A stretch of 64,000 bases of DNA from Fibrobacter sp. UWR3 (GCF_900143055.1 NZ_FRCW01000004.1:1-64000), one strand, 5' to 3'; positions 15,057-24,743 are shown, counted from the first letter of the stretch. The notes: generated by a model from the sequence alone, not told the origin. Translations and numbers: made by a program.

Positions 15057-17948
15057 TTATGCCGGGTTGCTCGGTGCTGCAGGTTCGTCCTTGCGGCCGA
15101 AGGCAAACACCTTGTCGCATGCTCCGTTAAAGCGCTTCCAGATCTTGTCGGACTGTTCGCGGGGAACCGCACCGACTTCCTTCCACAGCCTGCGCAGGTG
15201 CTTCACCTTGTTCATCGCGGCGGCGACGGTGGCCTCGCTCAGGTCGGTGAGCAGGTCTTCGGCCTGTTCGCACAGGAGCTGCTTCTTCTGGAGGTTGTTC
15301 TCGCGGGCCTGTTCCTGGATGTCAAGCTGGTCGCGGCGGCGGGTAAAGAAGTCGTCGCAGGCGCTACGGAATTCCTTGTGGATTTCGGAATCCTCGACGC
15401 CGCAAGATCCGAGCTCGCGCCATTCCTTTTGAATGTCGCGGACTGCGTCGGCGAGTTGGTTGGAACCGGCGCTTTCGGCGAACTGCTTCACCTTGCCAAT
15501 CAGTTCTAGCTTGCGGGCCTTGATTTTGTCGAGTTGCTTCTTGAGGCCTTCGTCGCTTGCTGCCATGGCGGTAATGAACAGGTTCATCTTGGAATTGTAC
15601 CGCTCGTTGATAGCCTCGACGGATTCCTTCGGCACCATGCCGATGGCCTTCCATTCCTCGCGGATGGCCTTGATGGCTTCGGTCGTTTCTGCAGTTACGT
15701 TGTTTGTATCCATCGCGTCGAGCTTGTCGCAAAGGGCGACCTTCTTCGCTAGATTGGCCTGCTTCTCGTTGTCCATCTCCTCGAAGTGGCTGCGCTTCTT
15801 GTCGAAGAATGCGTCGCACGCACTGCGGAAGCGGGTCCAGATTTCCTCGGACTTGCTCTTGGGCACGGGACCGGTGGCCTTCCAGGCATCCTGCAACTGC
15901 TTGAGCTTGTTGGAGGTCGCGTTCCAGTCGGTAGATTCCTTGAGAGCCTCGGCTTCCTCGATAAGTTTCAACTTCTTCTCGAGGTTCGTCTCGCGGTTCT
16001 GGTCTTCTTGCTTGATGCTTTCCTTGTACTGGGCAAAGAATGCGTTCGATGCGGCCTTGAACCTTTCGATAAGCGCGTTCAGGCTTTCCTTGGGCACCAT
16101 GCCGATGTTCTTCCAGTTTTCCTGGATTTCCTGCATGGCCTTGTACTTGTCCTTCCAGAAGATTGTGGTGTCGGCGACCAGGTCCTCGATCTTCTTGCAG
16201 AGTTCCTGCTTGCTTTCGAGGTTCTTCTGGCGTTCGACTTCACGTTCTTCGATAAACTGCGAGCAGTTGTCGCGAATCTGGGTAAACAGGGCCTGGAACT
16301 TGTCGCGGAATTCCGCGAACTTCGCAGGGGAGACGGGGCCGATGTTCTTCCACTTGTTGCTGAATTCGCGCAGCTTGTTGAGCACGTCCTGGCTACCGGG
16401 TTCCTTGGCGAGCATTTCCATCTCTTCGAGGATGCCTGCACGGTCCTTCTCGTTGTGCCAGGATTCCCACTGGCGCATTTCCTGGAAGCGCTCGGTAGCG
16501 CTCTTGTACTCGAGCCACAGGTCGTGGTACTTGAACTTCTGTTCGCCCACGATGTTCTTCCATTCGGCGAACGTGTCGCGGAGCTTCTGGCTCAGGTTCT
16601 TGAAGTCTTCGTTCTCGTCGAAGCCCTTTACGCGCTCGATAAGCTTGCGGAGCTTTTCGGCGTTTTCTTCGTAGCGCTTCTGGGCGGTCTCTTCGAAGGC
16701 CGCAATCTTTTCCTTGAGCTTGTTGCGCAGGGCGTTGTAACTCTGGAGGTTCAGGTCGGAACCTTCGAGGAGCGGGAGCTTTTCCCATTCGCGCACGATG
16801 GAGTGCACGTGCTTCAGGGTCGTTTCCGAAACTTCGGAATCGGCGATGGCCTGCAGCATGTCAAGCAACTGCTTGCGGGCCTTGTCCTCGTCGGCGGTGT
16901 CAACTTCCGTTTCGGTAACTGCGGTGTCGGCCTTCTTGAGTTCCTGGCTCTTGAGGAGGGCGAGATTGAAGCGCTTTACCGATTCTGCATCCATGATGGA
17001 CTTCTTCTCGTTCCATTCGGCAACGATTTCGGCGATGCGGTCTGCCTTTTCGCTTGCATTGTCAGAGGCGATGATGCCCTCGAATTCTTCAAGGAGGGCA
17101 GAAAGCTGCTGTTTGCTCTCCTCCTTCTCGGCATTCGCCTTTTCGGCGGCAGCGCGTTCGGCATCGGCTTCGGCGAGGAACTTCTTGTAGCTTGCGTAGA
17201 TTTCGTCAAGGGTTGCCTGCTTGTCGCCCATGCCGAGGGTTTTCGCCTCGTTCATCAGGGCTTCGAACTGGTCCTTGACCTCTTGCGGGTTCTTTTTGCC
17301 GGCGAGCGAGTGCGCCTGCTGGATAAGCGCGTTCCTCTTGCCGTTGAGCAGGGCTTCGGCCCTCTTGCCGCCGTCTTCGACTTCCTTCTTGGCGCGGATC
17401 TTTTCGATGGCGATTTTCCTTACAGAGGAGTGCTTCGAGCTCTTCGAAATATCCGTGAGCGAGGATTCCGATTCAATGCGGTCCACTGCGGTCTTTGCGA
17501 TTTCTTCCTTGGCATCCTTATTGGCGGCGTACGTGAGCACGTTGACCTTGCCCGTCTTCTTGATGAGTTCCAGGCGGAGCTCGGAGTTGGGCATGGATTT
17601 TGCAAGTTCTTCGGCATAGCGGGTGTCCTTGATGTCGTCTACGTACTTGAGTACTTCCTCGTTTGCCGGTTCACGATAGTCCTTGAGCATCTTGGTGACT
17701 TCTTCAAAATAACGCGATTCAGCCAAGCGACGTACACCTGCCTCGCTGTCCTTCTTCGAAATTGCCGAAAGGGACGGAATCAGGGTAAGTTTTTTAACGG
17801 CTGCGGTTCTAACGCTACTATCTTCATCCGAAAGGGCAATGCGTTCCAAGGTGCTCTGTTCGCGAACGTCCATGTCTTCGACAGCTTCGAGTCGCTTTTC
17901 AGGGTTGGAATTCTGCCATTTCGGTCTCAATGCATCCAATAAGCTCAT
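15057..17948 (-). CDS. Large DUF349-repeat protein with N-terminal HEAT-like helices
   Basis: A 963-residue, highly charged, almost entirely helical cytoplasmic protein. Residues 1-200 resemble HEAT-like repeats (REQSTLERIALSDEDSSVRT, KDSEAGVRRLAESRYFEEV). The rest consists of six or more DUF349 helical hairpins, each marked by a Trp-Lys pair and a GxVP turn: WKNIGPVSPAKF, WKNIGMVPKESL, WKATGPVPKSKS, WKAIGMVPKESV, WRELGSCGVEDS, WKEVGAVPREQS. DUF349 proteins are widespread in Bacteroidetes-like phyla with no settled function. It appears monocistronic, with its own terminator. The opposite strand is also open over 700 codons, which is a composition effect. Confidence 0.88.
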   Translation of the reverse strand: MSLLDALRPKWQNSNPEKRLEAVEDMDVREQSTLERIALSDEDSSVRTAAVKKLTLIPSLSAISKKDSEAGVRRLAESRYFEEVTKMLKDYREPANEEVLKYVDDIKDTRYAEELAKSMPNSELRLELIKKTGKVNVLTYAANKDAKEEIAKTAVDRIESESSLTDISKSSKHSSVRKIAIEKIRAKKEVEDGGKRAEALLNGKRNALIQQAHSLAGKKNPQEVKDQFEALMNEAKTLGMGDKQATLDEIYASYKKFLAEADAERAAAEKANAEKEESKQQLSALLEEFEGIIASDNASEKADRIAEIVAEWNEKKSIMDAESVKRFNLALLKSQELKKADTAVTETEVDTADEDKARKQLLDMLQAIADSEVSETTLKHVHSIVREWEKLPLLEGSDLNLQSYNALRNKLKEKIAAFEETAQKRYEENAEKLRKLIERVKGFDENEDFKNLSQKLRDTFAEWKNIVGEQKFKYHDLWLEYKSATERFQEMRQWESWHNEKDRAGILEEMEMLAKEPGSQDVLNKLREFSNKWKNIGPVSPAKFAEFRDKFQALFTQIRDNCSQFIEEREVERQKNLESKQELCKKIEDLVADTTIFWKDKYKAMQEIQENWKNIGMVPKESLNALIERFKAASNAFFAQYKESIKQEDQNRETNLEKKLKLIEEAEALKESTDWNATSNKLKQLQDAWKATGPVPKSKSEEIWTRFRSACDAFFDKKRSHFEEMDNEKQANLAKKVALCDKLDAMDTNNVTAETTEAIKAIREEWKAIGMVPKESVEAINERYNSKMNLFITAMAASDEGLKKQLDKIKARKLELIGKVKQFAESAGSNQLADAVRDIQKEWRELGSCGVEDSEIHKEFRSACDDFFTRRRDQLDIQEQARENNLQKKQLLCEQAEDLLTDLSEATVAAAMNKVKHLRRLWKEVGAVPREQSDKIWKRFNGACDKVFAFGRKDEPAAPSNPA

Positions 17949-18095
17949 AGGAATCTCCAGTAAGTTGGCGGGCCTTGATAAGGTCCGTGTATCATAATCT
18001 AAATAAAAAGATTACAAGTGGTTTAAGAAAATCTTGTTTTTTTGGCAAATAAACGGGTAGAAACGGGGTGCAGTTTACCTATCTTTGGGGGTAAA

Positions 18096-20171
18096 ATGGC
18101 AAAACGCATACCCAAAACGGAAGCGCCCGAGCAAATTCGAGTGAAACACGCCCCGGAAACCCTGGAGCGGTTCTGCGAGGTGTATATCCCGCAGGCGCCC
18201 TCCGTCTATACTTACGGGGTTCCTTCCGGGCTGTTTGCCGGCCCTGAAATCCGGCGGGGGAGCGTGGTCTGGGTGCAGTTTGCCACCCGCAAGGCACCGT
18301 CGCTTGCGGTTGTCGCGAAGGTACATACGGAAAGGCCCGCGTTCAACGTGCGGTGCGCCTACCCGCATGCGTCGGGCTACGTTTTTAACGAGCGGTACAT
18401 GGAATCGCTCGAATGGGTGGCGCGTTACTATATAAGCACGCCGATGAAGGCGCTGGACGTGTTCTGGCCTGCCGATTTCGGAAAGTATCTCGATGCGCTT
18501 GCGGCAAGGCAAGCGGAGGCTGGCGAAGTTTCGGGCGAGGAAGGTGCGGCTGCCCAGATGCCCGCGCGCCCCGACGTGCCTCCGCTTACCGACGAACAGC
18601 AGGTGGCGCTCGACTCGCTCGTGTCCGACCTTTCGGGTACGGGCTTCCGGGGCTCGCTCTTGCATGGTGTGACCGGTTCCGGCAAGACGCGCGTGTATCA
18701 GGAACTTGCCTACGAGGCGTTGAACCGCGGGTTGCGCGTCTTGATTCTCGTTCCCGAAATCGGGCTCACCCCGCAGACGGCGGGCCGGTTCGAGGACTTT
18801 TTGCGGGTGCCCGTGCACGTGCTGCACTCGGCGCTCTCCGCCCCGAAGCGGCGCGAATCCTTCGTCTCGATTCTGGAAGGGAGCGCGCGTGTGGTTCTCG
18901 GGACCCGGAGCGCGATACTTGCACCGTTCGATTTCGATGTCGTGATTCTCGACGAGGAACACGATTCCTCGTTCAAGCAGCAGGACCCCGCCCCGCGCTA
19001 CCATACCCGCGAACTCGCGTTCCACCTGGCCTACAAGTACGGGGCGCTCGTGGTACTCGGGAGCGCGACCCCCTGCATCGAGACCTTCCATAACGCAAGT
19101 ACAGATAAATTAAAATACCTCAAGTTGCAGAAGCGCGCGACGTCGGCGAGCCTGCCCGAGGTGAGCATCGTCGATATGGGGAAGGTCTGCCAGCAGAAGG
19201 GGATCCTCATGTCGCCCGATTTGCGCGACGCCCTCGTGAAGTGCGTTGCGGATGGCGACCAGGCGATTGTGCTTATGAACCGCCGCGGGTATTCCAAGGT
19301 CCGCATTTGCGGGGAATGTGGCGAGACGCTCTACTGCAAAAACTGCCATGTGCCGCTCGTTTACCACAGGCAGTACAATTCCCTGCTGTGCCACTACTGC
19401 GGGCTGCTTTACCCGGTGAACACGCCGTGCCGTGCCTGCGGGGCCGAAACATACGAGTTCGTGGGCGGTGCCATCGAAAAGCTCGAGGAAGAAATCCTGG
19501 AGTGGGTGCCGGATGCAAAGATTGTGCGCATGGACCGCGATACCACGCAGAACGTGGGCTCGGTCGAGAAAATTCTGGAATCGTTCCGGAATGGCGAATA
19601 CAACATTCTGCTCGGCACGCAGATGGTCGCGAAGGGCCACGATTTCCCGGGCGTGAAACTCGTGGGCGTTGTGGGTGCCGACAGCGGTTTCGGGATGCCC
19701 GATTTCCGCAGTACGGAGAGGCTGTTCCAGTTGCTGAGCCAGACGGCGGGGCGTGCGGGCCGTGCTGGGGGGACGGGTCGCGTGCTTATCCAGACGCAGA
19801 ACCCGAACGAGCCGGTGATGAACTTCGCGCTCCACCACGACTTTGCGGGCTTTGCCGAGATGGAAACCCGCGACCGCAAGGATGCATTCTATCCGCCGTT
19901 CTGCAAGATGGTGGAGGTCTCCTTCGGGAGCCGTGACGAGGGCGCCCTGCGCGATGCTGTCGCCCGCGTGGAAGCGCTTTGCCGTGCCGAAAAGAGCCTG
20001 ATGGTCATGGGCCCGGTGGATGCGTTTATCCCCGTGGTGCAGAACGTTCGCTGGGTAAAACTGTACCTGAAGTCGAACGACCTCTCGGCGGTGCGCCGAA
20101 TCCTTTCGCCTGTCGTGAACGCGCCGAAACCCGTGTTCCCCAGCGTGGATATTAAGGTGGAAATCGAATAA
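18096..20171 (+). CDS. priA: Primosomal replication-restart helicase PriA
   Basis: A 691-residue superfamily 2 DNA helicase that reloads the replisome at collapsed forks. The N-terminal 3'-DNA-binding domain (CEVYIPQAPSVYTYGVP) is followed by Walker A GVTGSGKTRVYQE (about residue 190) and DEEH (about 285). A zinc-binding insert has eight cysteines in the pattern CGECGETLYCKNC ... CHYCG ... CRACG (about 403-450), and the helicase C-terminal motifs are LLGTQMVAKGHDFPGV and QTAGRAGRAG. The start at 18096 (MAKRIPKTE) follows TGGGGG, 5 bp upstream; an upstream ATG at 18042 is less likely. It is convergent with the glutamine synthetase gene. Confidence 0.95.
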   Translation: MAKRIPKTEAPEQIRVKHAPETLERFCEVYIPQAPSVYTYGVPSGLFAGPEIRRGSVVWVQFATRKAPSLAVVAKVHTERPAFNVRCAYPHASGYVFNERYMESLEWVARYYISTPMKALDVFWPADFGKYLDALAARQAEAGEVSGEEGAAAQMPARPDVPPLTDEQQVALDSLVSDLSGTGFRGSLLHGVTGSGKTRVYQELAYEALNRGLRVLILVPEIGLTPQTAGRFEDFLRVPVHVLHSALSAPKRRESFVSILEGSARVVLGTRSAILAPFDFDVVILDEEHDSSFKQQDPAPRYHTRELAFHLAYKYGALVVLGSATPCIETFHNASTDKLKYLKLQKRATSASLPEVSIVDMGKVCQQKGILMSPDLRDALVKCVADGDQAIVLMNRRGYSKVRICGECGETLYCKNCHVPLVYHRQYNSLLCHYCGLLYPVNTPCRACGAETYEFVGGAIEKLEEEILEWVPDAKIVRMDRDTTQNVGSVEKILESFRNGEYNILLGTQMVAKGHDFPGVKLVGVVGADSGFGMPDFRSTERLFQLLSQTAGRAGRAGGTGRVLIQTQNPNEPVMNFALHHDFAGFAEMETRDRKDAFYPPFCKMVEVSFGSRDEGALRDAVARVEALCRAEKSLMVMGPVDAFIPVVQNVRWVKLYLKSNDLSAVRRILSPVVNAPKPVFPSVDIKVEIE

Positions 20172-20176
20172 AGAAA

Positions 20177-20206
20177 GGGTCCCGGTAAAAACCGGAACCC
20201 TGTTTT
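20177..20206. terminator. Bidirectional terminator between priA and glutamine synthetase
   Basis: GGGTCCCGGT-AAAA-ACCGGAACCC, a 10-bp stem with one mismatch (a G-U pair on the minus-strand transcript), lies between the two convergent stop codons with short T-rich flanks on both sides. Confidence 0.7.
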
Positions 20207-20224
20207 GAAATTGCGCGCGATGTA

Positions 20225-21724
20225 TTAGCCGCAGTAGAAGTACGTTTTCACGAGCTTCTGCATGGCGGTCTTGGACTTCGTGACTTGGGCGCGGAGCGTC
20301 TTGTCCTTGAAGGCCTTGAGCTGGGCCATGATGCCGTCGATCATGGCGGGGCTGAACACGCCGAATTCCTCGTACACCTTCCTCTGCTTGGCAAGGCAGT
20401 CGGCAGATGCCCAGCAGCTGTCGGGCAGAGTGTCGAGCTTGCTCAAGAGCTTTGCGTTTTCCTTCTTGTGGATGTTCACGTTCACGTAGGTCTGTTCGGC
20501 CACCTTCAGGCCGTCCTTGAGGGAGAGGCCGTAGCGGCAGGCGACGCAGAGGCCGGCCATGAGCAGGTACACGTTGGCACTGGCATCCGGGGAGCGCTTT
20601 TCCACGGTCTGCTTCTGGTGCGTGTCGTAACTCGTGCCCTTCTCGTTCGGGTTCGCGATTTTGCAGAGGTCGGTCTTCGATGCCCAGCCGAGCGGTACGC
20701 GTACCAGCACGGAGCGGTTGCGGTCACCCCAGCACACGTTGGTCGGGGCTTCCTGGTGGGGCACCAGGCGCAGGTAAGATGTCGGGTTCTGGTTGCCGAA
20801 CGCGGTGATGGACGGGGCGAGTTTCATCATGCCGGCGATGGCGCGGCGGGCGGTTTCGCTGATGACTCCGTTCTTGAGCATCTGGTTGTTGCCGTCCTTC
20901 ATGATGCGCATGTGGATGTGAAGGCCCGAACCCGCCTTGCCAACGGTAATCTTCGGGGCAAACGTCACGTCGAGGCCGAGCTGTGCGCCGAGGTTACGGA
21001 TAATCCACTTGGCGATGGTGAGCTGGTTGGCCGCGTCTTCTGCCGGGCAGGGGAGGAACTCGATTTCGTTCTGCTCGTAGAGCTTGCCGTCTTGCGTGAA
21101 ATTGCCCACTTCGCTGTGGCCGTACTTGATCTGGCCGCCGGCCTGCGCGATGTAGAGCATGCACTGCTGGCGGAACTCGTTGAACTTCGCGAACGGTGCT
21201 GATTCGTGGTAACCCCTCTGGTCAACGGCCGGGAATTCGCCCATGTCGTCGGCAATCACGTAGTATTCCAGTTCGCCCATGGCCTGGAATTCCATGCCGG
21301 TCTCCTTCTTGAAGGCTTCGCATGCCTTGTGGAGCGTGTATTCTGGGGAAGATTCCAGCGGCTGTCCGTCCTTGTTGAAGAAGGAGCAGAGCAGGCAGAG
21401 AGTCGGGAGTTCTGCGAACGGGTCCATGAATGCGGAGGAGAATTTCGGCACCACGTAGAGGTCGGAGGAGGAGGCTTCGATGTAGCTGAACAGCGATGAA
21501 CCGTCTACGCGTTCGCCGCAGCTGAGAATTTCGTCCAGGTAGTCGGCATCGTTGATGACGAAGTTGAGGGTCTTGAGACGGCCGTCTCCGCCGGCGTACA
21601 TGAAGTTCAGGTGGCGGATGCCGTTGTCGAAGATGTACTTCTTGATATCTTCCTTGGTGAATTTGTCGCGAGGCTTCTTGAGGGCCGTGACGAGCGCGTT
21701 AGCGGAATAGGAGGTAGATGCCAT
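20225..21724 (-). CDS. glnA: Glutamine synthetase
   Basis: A 499-residue enzyme making glutamine from glutamate, ammonia and ATP, the entry point of nitrogen assimilation. Landmarks are the beta-grasp N-domain (HLNFMYAGGDGRLKTLNFVI), VDGSSLFSYIEASSSDLYVV, the metal-binding Glu in MGELEYYVIADD, ATP/glutamate-site residues in SGLHIHMRIMKDG, and NPTSYLRLVPHQEAPTNVCW followed by GDRNRSVLVRVP. The enterobacterial adenylylation tyrosine motif (NLYDLP) is not seen, so GlnE-type control is unlikely. A long A/T-rich leader containing a strong hairpin precedes it. Confidence 0.93.
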   Translation of the reverse strand: MASTSYSANALVTALKKPRDKFTKEDIKKYIFDNGIRHLNFMYAGGDGRLKTLNFVINDADYLDEILSCGERVDGSSLFSYIEASSSDLYVVPKFSSAFMDPFAELPTLCLLCSFFNKDGQPLESSPEYTLHKACEAFKKETGMEFQAMGELEYYVIADDMGEFPAVDQRGYHESAPFAKFNEFRQQCMLYIAQAGGQIKYGHSEVGNFTQDGKLYEQNEIEFLPCPAEDAANQLTIAKWIIRNLGAQLGLDVTFAPKITVGKAGSGLHIHMRIMKDGNNQMLKNGVISETARRAIAGMMKLAPSITAFGNQNPTSYLRLVPHQEAPTNVCWGDRNRSVLVRVPLGWASKTDLCKIANPNEKGTSYDTHQKQTVEKRSPDASANVYLLMAGLCVACRYGLSLKDGLKVAEQTYVNVNIHKKENAKLLSKLDTLPDSCWASADCLAKQRKVYEEFGVFSPAMIDGIMAQLKAFKDKTLRAQVTKSKTAMQKLVKTYFYCG

Positions 21725-21808
21725 TTATTTTCCTTTTTTTTGTTGTTTTTTTCGTTTTTTGAAAATATTGCTGTCTACAATCTACCATTTTTCTTACAAA
21801 AAAGAAAG

Positions 21809-21837
21809 CACTATACGAAAAATTTTTTCATATAGTG
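21809..21837. promoter_or_regulatory. 29-bp inverted repeat upstream of glnA
   Basis: CACTATA and TATAGTG (21809-21815 and 21831-21837) enclose GAAAAA/TTTTTC, giving an almost complete palindrome about 85 bp before the glnA start. It may be an operator for nitrogen control or the end of the ffh transcript's termination region. The rest of the 188-bp gap is A/T-rich, apart from a short GGGAG/CTCCC hairpin near the ffh stop. Confidence 0.4.
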
Positions 21838-21912
21838 TAAAATTAGGTCATTTTGTAATTATTTACGCTAAAACGCCGAAATTGCCTACGAGGGAGAACC
21901 CCTCCCTAGTCG

Positions 21913-23271
21913 TTATTTTCTCTTCTTTTTGACCTTGGGCGGCGTGTAGTTGCTGCCAATCTGGCCGCCGTTGTTCTGCTTGCGGGCCATGTCGCCCACC
22001 TTCTTGAACATTTCCTTCATGTCGTCGTATTGCTTGAGCACGGCGTTCACGCGCGAAATCTCGGTGCCCGAACCCTTCGCGATGCGGTTCTTGCGGCTTC
22101 CGTCCAGAATCTGCGGTTTCTTCCTTTCCTTCGGGGTCATGGAGCTGAGGATGGCTTCCACATAAACTAACTGCTTCTCGTCAATCTGGTCGAGCGGTAG
22201 TTTGTTCAAACCCGGGATGAGCCCGAGGATATCCTTGATGCGGCCGAGCTTCTTGATGGTGCGGAGCTGGTTCAGGAAGTCGTTCAGGTCGAACGTGTTG
22301 TTGAGAATCTTCTTCTTGAGGTCCTTCGCATCTTTTTCGTCAATAACCTGCTGCGCCTTTTCCACGAGGCTCACCACGTCGCCCATGCCGAGAATGCGGC
22401 TCGCCATGCGGTCGGGGTGGAACAGCTCGATATCGGGGAGCTTTTCGCCCACGCCGATAAAGCATATGGGCACGCCTGTCATCTTCTTGATGCTGAGTGC
22501 CGCACCGCCGCGGGTGTCGCCGTCCATCTTCGAGAGGCACACGCCCGTAAACGAGAGGCGCTGCCAGAAGGTCTCGGCCACGTTCACCGCTTCCTGACCG
22601 ATCATCGCGTCGGCCACGAACAGGATTTCGTCGGGGTGGACGGCTTCCTTCGCCTTCTCGAGTTCCTGCATCAGCTCTTCGTCAATCTGCAGGCGGCCCG
22701 CGGTATCGTAAATCACGAGGTCGAAGCCGTTGTCCTTTGCGTACTGGTAGCCGTGCTTGATGATTTCCACCGGGTCGCCCTGGCCTTCTTCGTAGACCGG
22801 GATGCCGATGGACTTGCCGAGCACCTGCAACTGCTTGATGGCTGCAGGGCGGTACACGTCCGCTGCCACGAGGAGCGGCTTGCGTTTTTTCTTGCTGCGC
22901 ATCCAGAGGGCAATCTTGCCGGCGAAGGTCGTCTTGCCGGAACCCTGGAGGCCCGCCATCATGATGCCCACCGGAGCGGGGCCGGAGAGGTTGATTTCCT
23001 TGGTTTCGCCACCCATGACGGCCACAAGCTCGTCGTGGATGATTTTCACAATCTGCTGACCGGGGGTCACGGAATTGAGAACCTCGCTACCGAGGGCCTT
23101 TTCCTTGACGGCCTTCACGAAGTCGCGGGTCACGTTGAAGTTCACGTCTGCTTCGAGGAATGCTCGGCGCACTTCGCGCAGCGATTCGGCGACGTTTTCT
23201 TCGGTGAGCTTGCCCTGCCCGCGCAGGTTCTTGAGGGTAGATTCTAGAGAGTCGGTCAGCTGTGAAAACAT
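21913..23271 (-). CDS. ffh: Signal recognition particle GTPase Ffh
   Basis: A 452-residue SRP54 homologue that binds signal peptides and SRP RNA and targets ribosomes to FtsY at the membrane. The N-domain (MFSQLTDSLESTLKNLRGQG) precedes the GTPase domain, with GLQGSGKTTFAGKIA (G1), DTAGRLQIDEELM (G3) and LSKMDGDTRGGAALS (G4/G5). The methionine-rich M domain holds the RNA-binding helix region SRKNRIAKGSGTEISRVN, and the protein ends with a basic tail KVKKKRK. A candidate SRP RNA lies 21 kb away at 44.8 kb. Confidence 0.96.
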   Translation of the reverse strand: MFSQLTDSLESTLKNLRGQGKLTEENVAESLREVRRAFLEADVNFNVTRDFVKAVKEKALGSEVLNSVTPGQQIVKIIHDELVAVMGGETKEINLSGPAPVGIMMAGLQGSGKTTFAGKIALWMRSKKKRKPLLVAADVYRPAAIKQLQVLGKSIGIPVYEEGQGDPVEIIKHGYQYAKDNGFDLVIYDTAGRLQIDEELMQELEKAKEAVHPDEILFVADAMIGQEAVNVAETFWQRLSFTGVCLSKMDGDTRGGAALSIKKMTGVPICFIGVGEKLPDIELFHPDRMASRILGMGDVVSLVEKAQQVIDEKDAKDLKKKILNNTFDLNDFLNQLRTIKKLGRIKDILGLIPGLNKLPLDQIDEKQLVYVEAILSSMTPKERKKPQILDGSRKNRIAKGSGTEISRVNAVLKQYDDMKEMFKKVGDMARKQNNGGQIGSNYTPPKVKKKRK

Positions 23272-23294
23272 AGTGAGCGCAAATATAGAATATT

Positions 23295-23329
23295 AGACGA
23301 AAGACTATAGACGAAAGACGATAGAGTTG
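23295..23329. repeat. AGACGAA heptamer repeat between ffh and the aminotransferase gene
   Basis: Five consecutive 7-bp words: AGACGAA, AGACTAT, AGACGAA, AGACGAT, AGAGTTG. The AGACGAA word is the reverse complement of the TTCGTCT phase of the CTTTCGT repeats at 3854 and 5534. It sits in the short space between the two divergent genes. Confidence 0.75.
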
Positions 23330-23338
23330 CCGGTATAA

Positions 23339-24571
23339 ATGCTAAATTTGTCAGCCATGAAGCCGTTAAGTGAGCGCACAGAGACCTTTACCGATTCCGT
23401 TATCCGCAGAATGACCCGCATTGCGAACGCTTGCGGGGCGATAAACCTTTCGCAGGGGTTCCCGGATTTCGACCCGCCGGAAGCACTGACGAGGCGCTTG
23501 GCAGAAATTGCCCCCGTGGGCCCACACCAGTATGCGATTACGTTTGGTGCGCAGAATTTCCGTGAGGCGCTGAGCGACAAGCAGTTCCATTTTAGCGGAT
23601 TGCGTTACGACCCGCAAACGGAAATCGTCATTACCTGCGGCAGCACCGAGGCGATGATGGCCTCGATGATGTCGGTCTGCAACCCCGGCGACAAGGTCGT
23701 GCTGTTCTCGCCTTTTTATGAGAACTATTCTGCCGACACGATCCTCTGCGGGGCGACTCCTGTCTATGTGCCGCTTTCTCCGGTGGATCTGAGCTTCGAT
23801 GCCGATGTCCTGGAAAGCGCCATGAAACAGCCGGGCGTGAAGGCTCTCGTGCTGTGCAATCCGGCGAACCCGAGCGGGAAGGTCTTTACCCGCGAGGAAC
23901 TTTCGGTAATCGCCTCCCTGGCAGTGAAGTATGACCTGTACGTGATTACGGACGAAGTGTACGAGCATATCATCTACGCGCCTCACCGTCACATGTATAT
24001 ATCGACGCTTCCGGGAATGTTCGAACGCACTATCGAGTGCAGTAGCCTGAGCAAGACTTATTCAATTACTGGCTGGCGTCTCGGATACGTGCTTGCCGCG
24101 GCCCCCGTGATGGACCGCGTCAAGAAAGTCCACGACTTTTTGACGGTCGGCGCCGCCGCCCCGCTCATGGAGGCTGCCGTGACAGCACTCCGCTTCGATG
24201 ATTCGTACTACGCGGGCCTGCAGGCGCACTATACGCACATGAAGCAGCTGTTTACGGATGGTTTGCGGAACCTGGGGCTCCGCTTTTCCGAACCGCAGGG
24301 TGCTTACTTTGTCCTAATTGATATTTCTGAATTTGGCTATGGCGCGCGCAATTCCCGTGCTGGGTCAAACGTTCTTCTTGATGGCGGCAAGTTGCCCGAC
24401 GAACAGTTCTGCATCGACATGGCGCAGAAGGTGGGCGTTGCCGCGGTGCCGGGTTCCAGCTTCTTTCGGGAACCGGTGGACCACCTGGTGCGCCTCCACT
24501 TTGCCAAGAAGGACGAGACCCTCTACGAGGCGCTGAATCGTCTTGAAAATCTTAAAAATCTGAAGCGGTGA
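23339..24571 (+). CDS. PLP-dependent aminotransferase, class I/II
   Basis: A 410-residue fold-type I aminotransferase. Visible motifs are the N-terminal INLSQGFPDFDPPEAL, VLCNPANPSGKVFTREEL, the Asp of ITDEVYEHIIY that contacts the PLP nitrogen, and the PLP lysine in SSLSKTYSITGWRLGYV. The INLSQGFPDF opening is typical of the kynurenine/methionine/glutamine aminotransferase group (YbdL-like), which accepts methionine and aromatic amino acids; the true substrate is undecided. The start could be 23339 or the ATG at 23357 (MKPLSERTETF); neither has a clear ribosome-binding site. Confidence 0.88.
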   Translation: MLNLSAMKPLSERTETFTDSVIRRMTRIANACGAINLSQGFPDFDPPEALTRRLAEIAPVGPHQYAITFGAQNFREALSDKQFHFSGLRYDPQTEIVITCGSTEAMMASMMSVCNPGDKVVLFSPFYENYSADTILCGATPVYVPLSPVDLSFDADVLESAMKQPGVKALVLCNPANPSGKVFTREELSVIASLAVKYDLYVITDEVYEHIIYAPHRHMYISTLPGMFERTIECSSLSKTYSITGWRLGYVLAAAPVMDRVKKVHDFLTVGAAAPLMEAAVTALRFDDSYYAGLQAHYTHMKQLFTDGLRNLGLRFSEPQGAYFVLIDISEFGYGARNSRAGSNVLLDGGKLPDEQFCIDMAQKVGVAAVPGSSFFREPVDHLVRLHFAKKDETLYEALNRLENLKNLKR

Positions 24572-24579
24572 TTGCTTGG

Positions 24580-24612
24580 GCGGTTTGCCCCAGGGAACCG
24601 CTAAAAAATAAC
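24580..24612 (+). terminator. Terminator after the aminotransferase gene
   Basis: GCGGTT / AACCGC (24580-24585, 24596-24601) with a ten-base loop, followed by TAAAAAATAA. It has no canonical T run, so it is only moderate. Confidence 0.4.
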
Positions 24613-24653
24613 CGGTATACAAAAATTTCAAAGGGTAGGTAAAGTAACTTTTA

Positions 24654-24681
24654 TTGACATTTTGTGTACGAAAAATATAAG
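24654..24681 (+). promoter_or_regulatory. Sigma-70-like promoter of the HTH gene
   Basis: TTGACA at 24654-24659 and TATAAG at 24676-24681, separated by 16 bp. It lies 62 bp before the HTH start codon. It is the clearest consensus-type promoter in this stretch. Confidence 0.6.
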
Positions 24682-24743
24682 CAAATAAAAATAATGAAAA
24701 CATATGAGTGTGCGATTTTCTGTTAAATTCCTATTTTTGGGCC

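Noticed and set aside
15786-17942. A 718-codon open frame opposite the DUF349 gene
   Set aside because: Same codon-bias effect. It mirrors the Glu/Lys-rich sense protein as a Leu/Phe/Val-rich sequence with no family match.
18042-18095. Longer N-terminus for PriA
   Set aside because: The extra residues have no family similarity, and the start at 18096 has a good ribosome-binding site.
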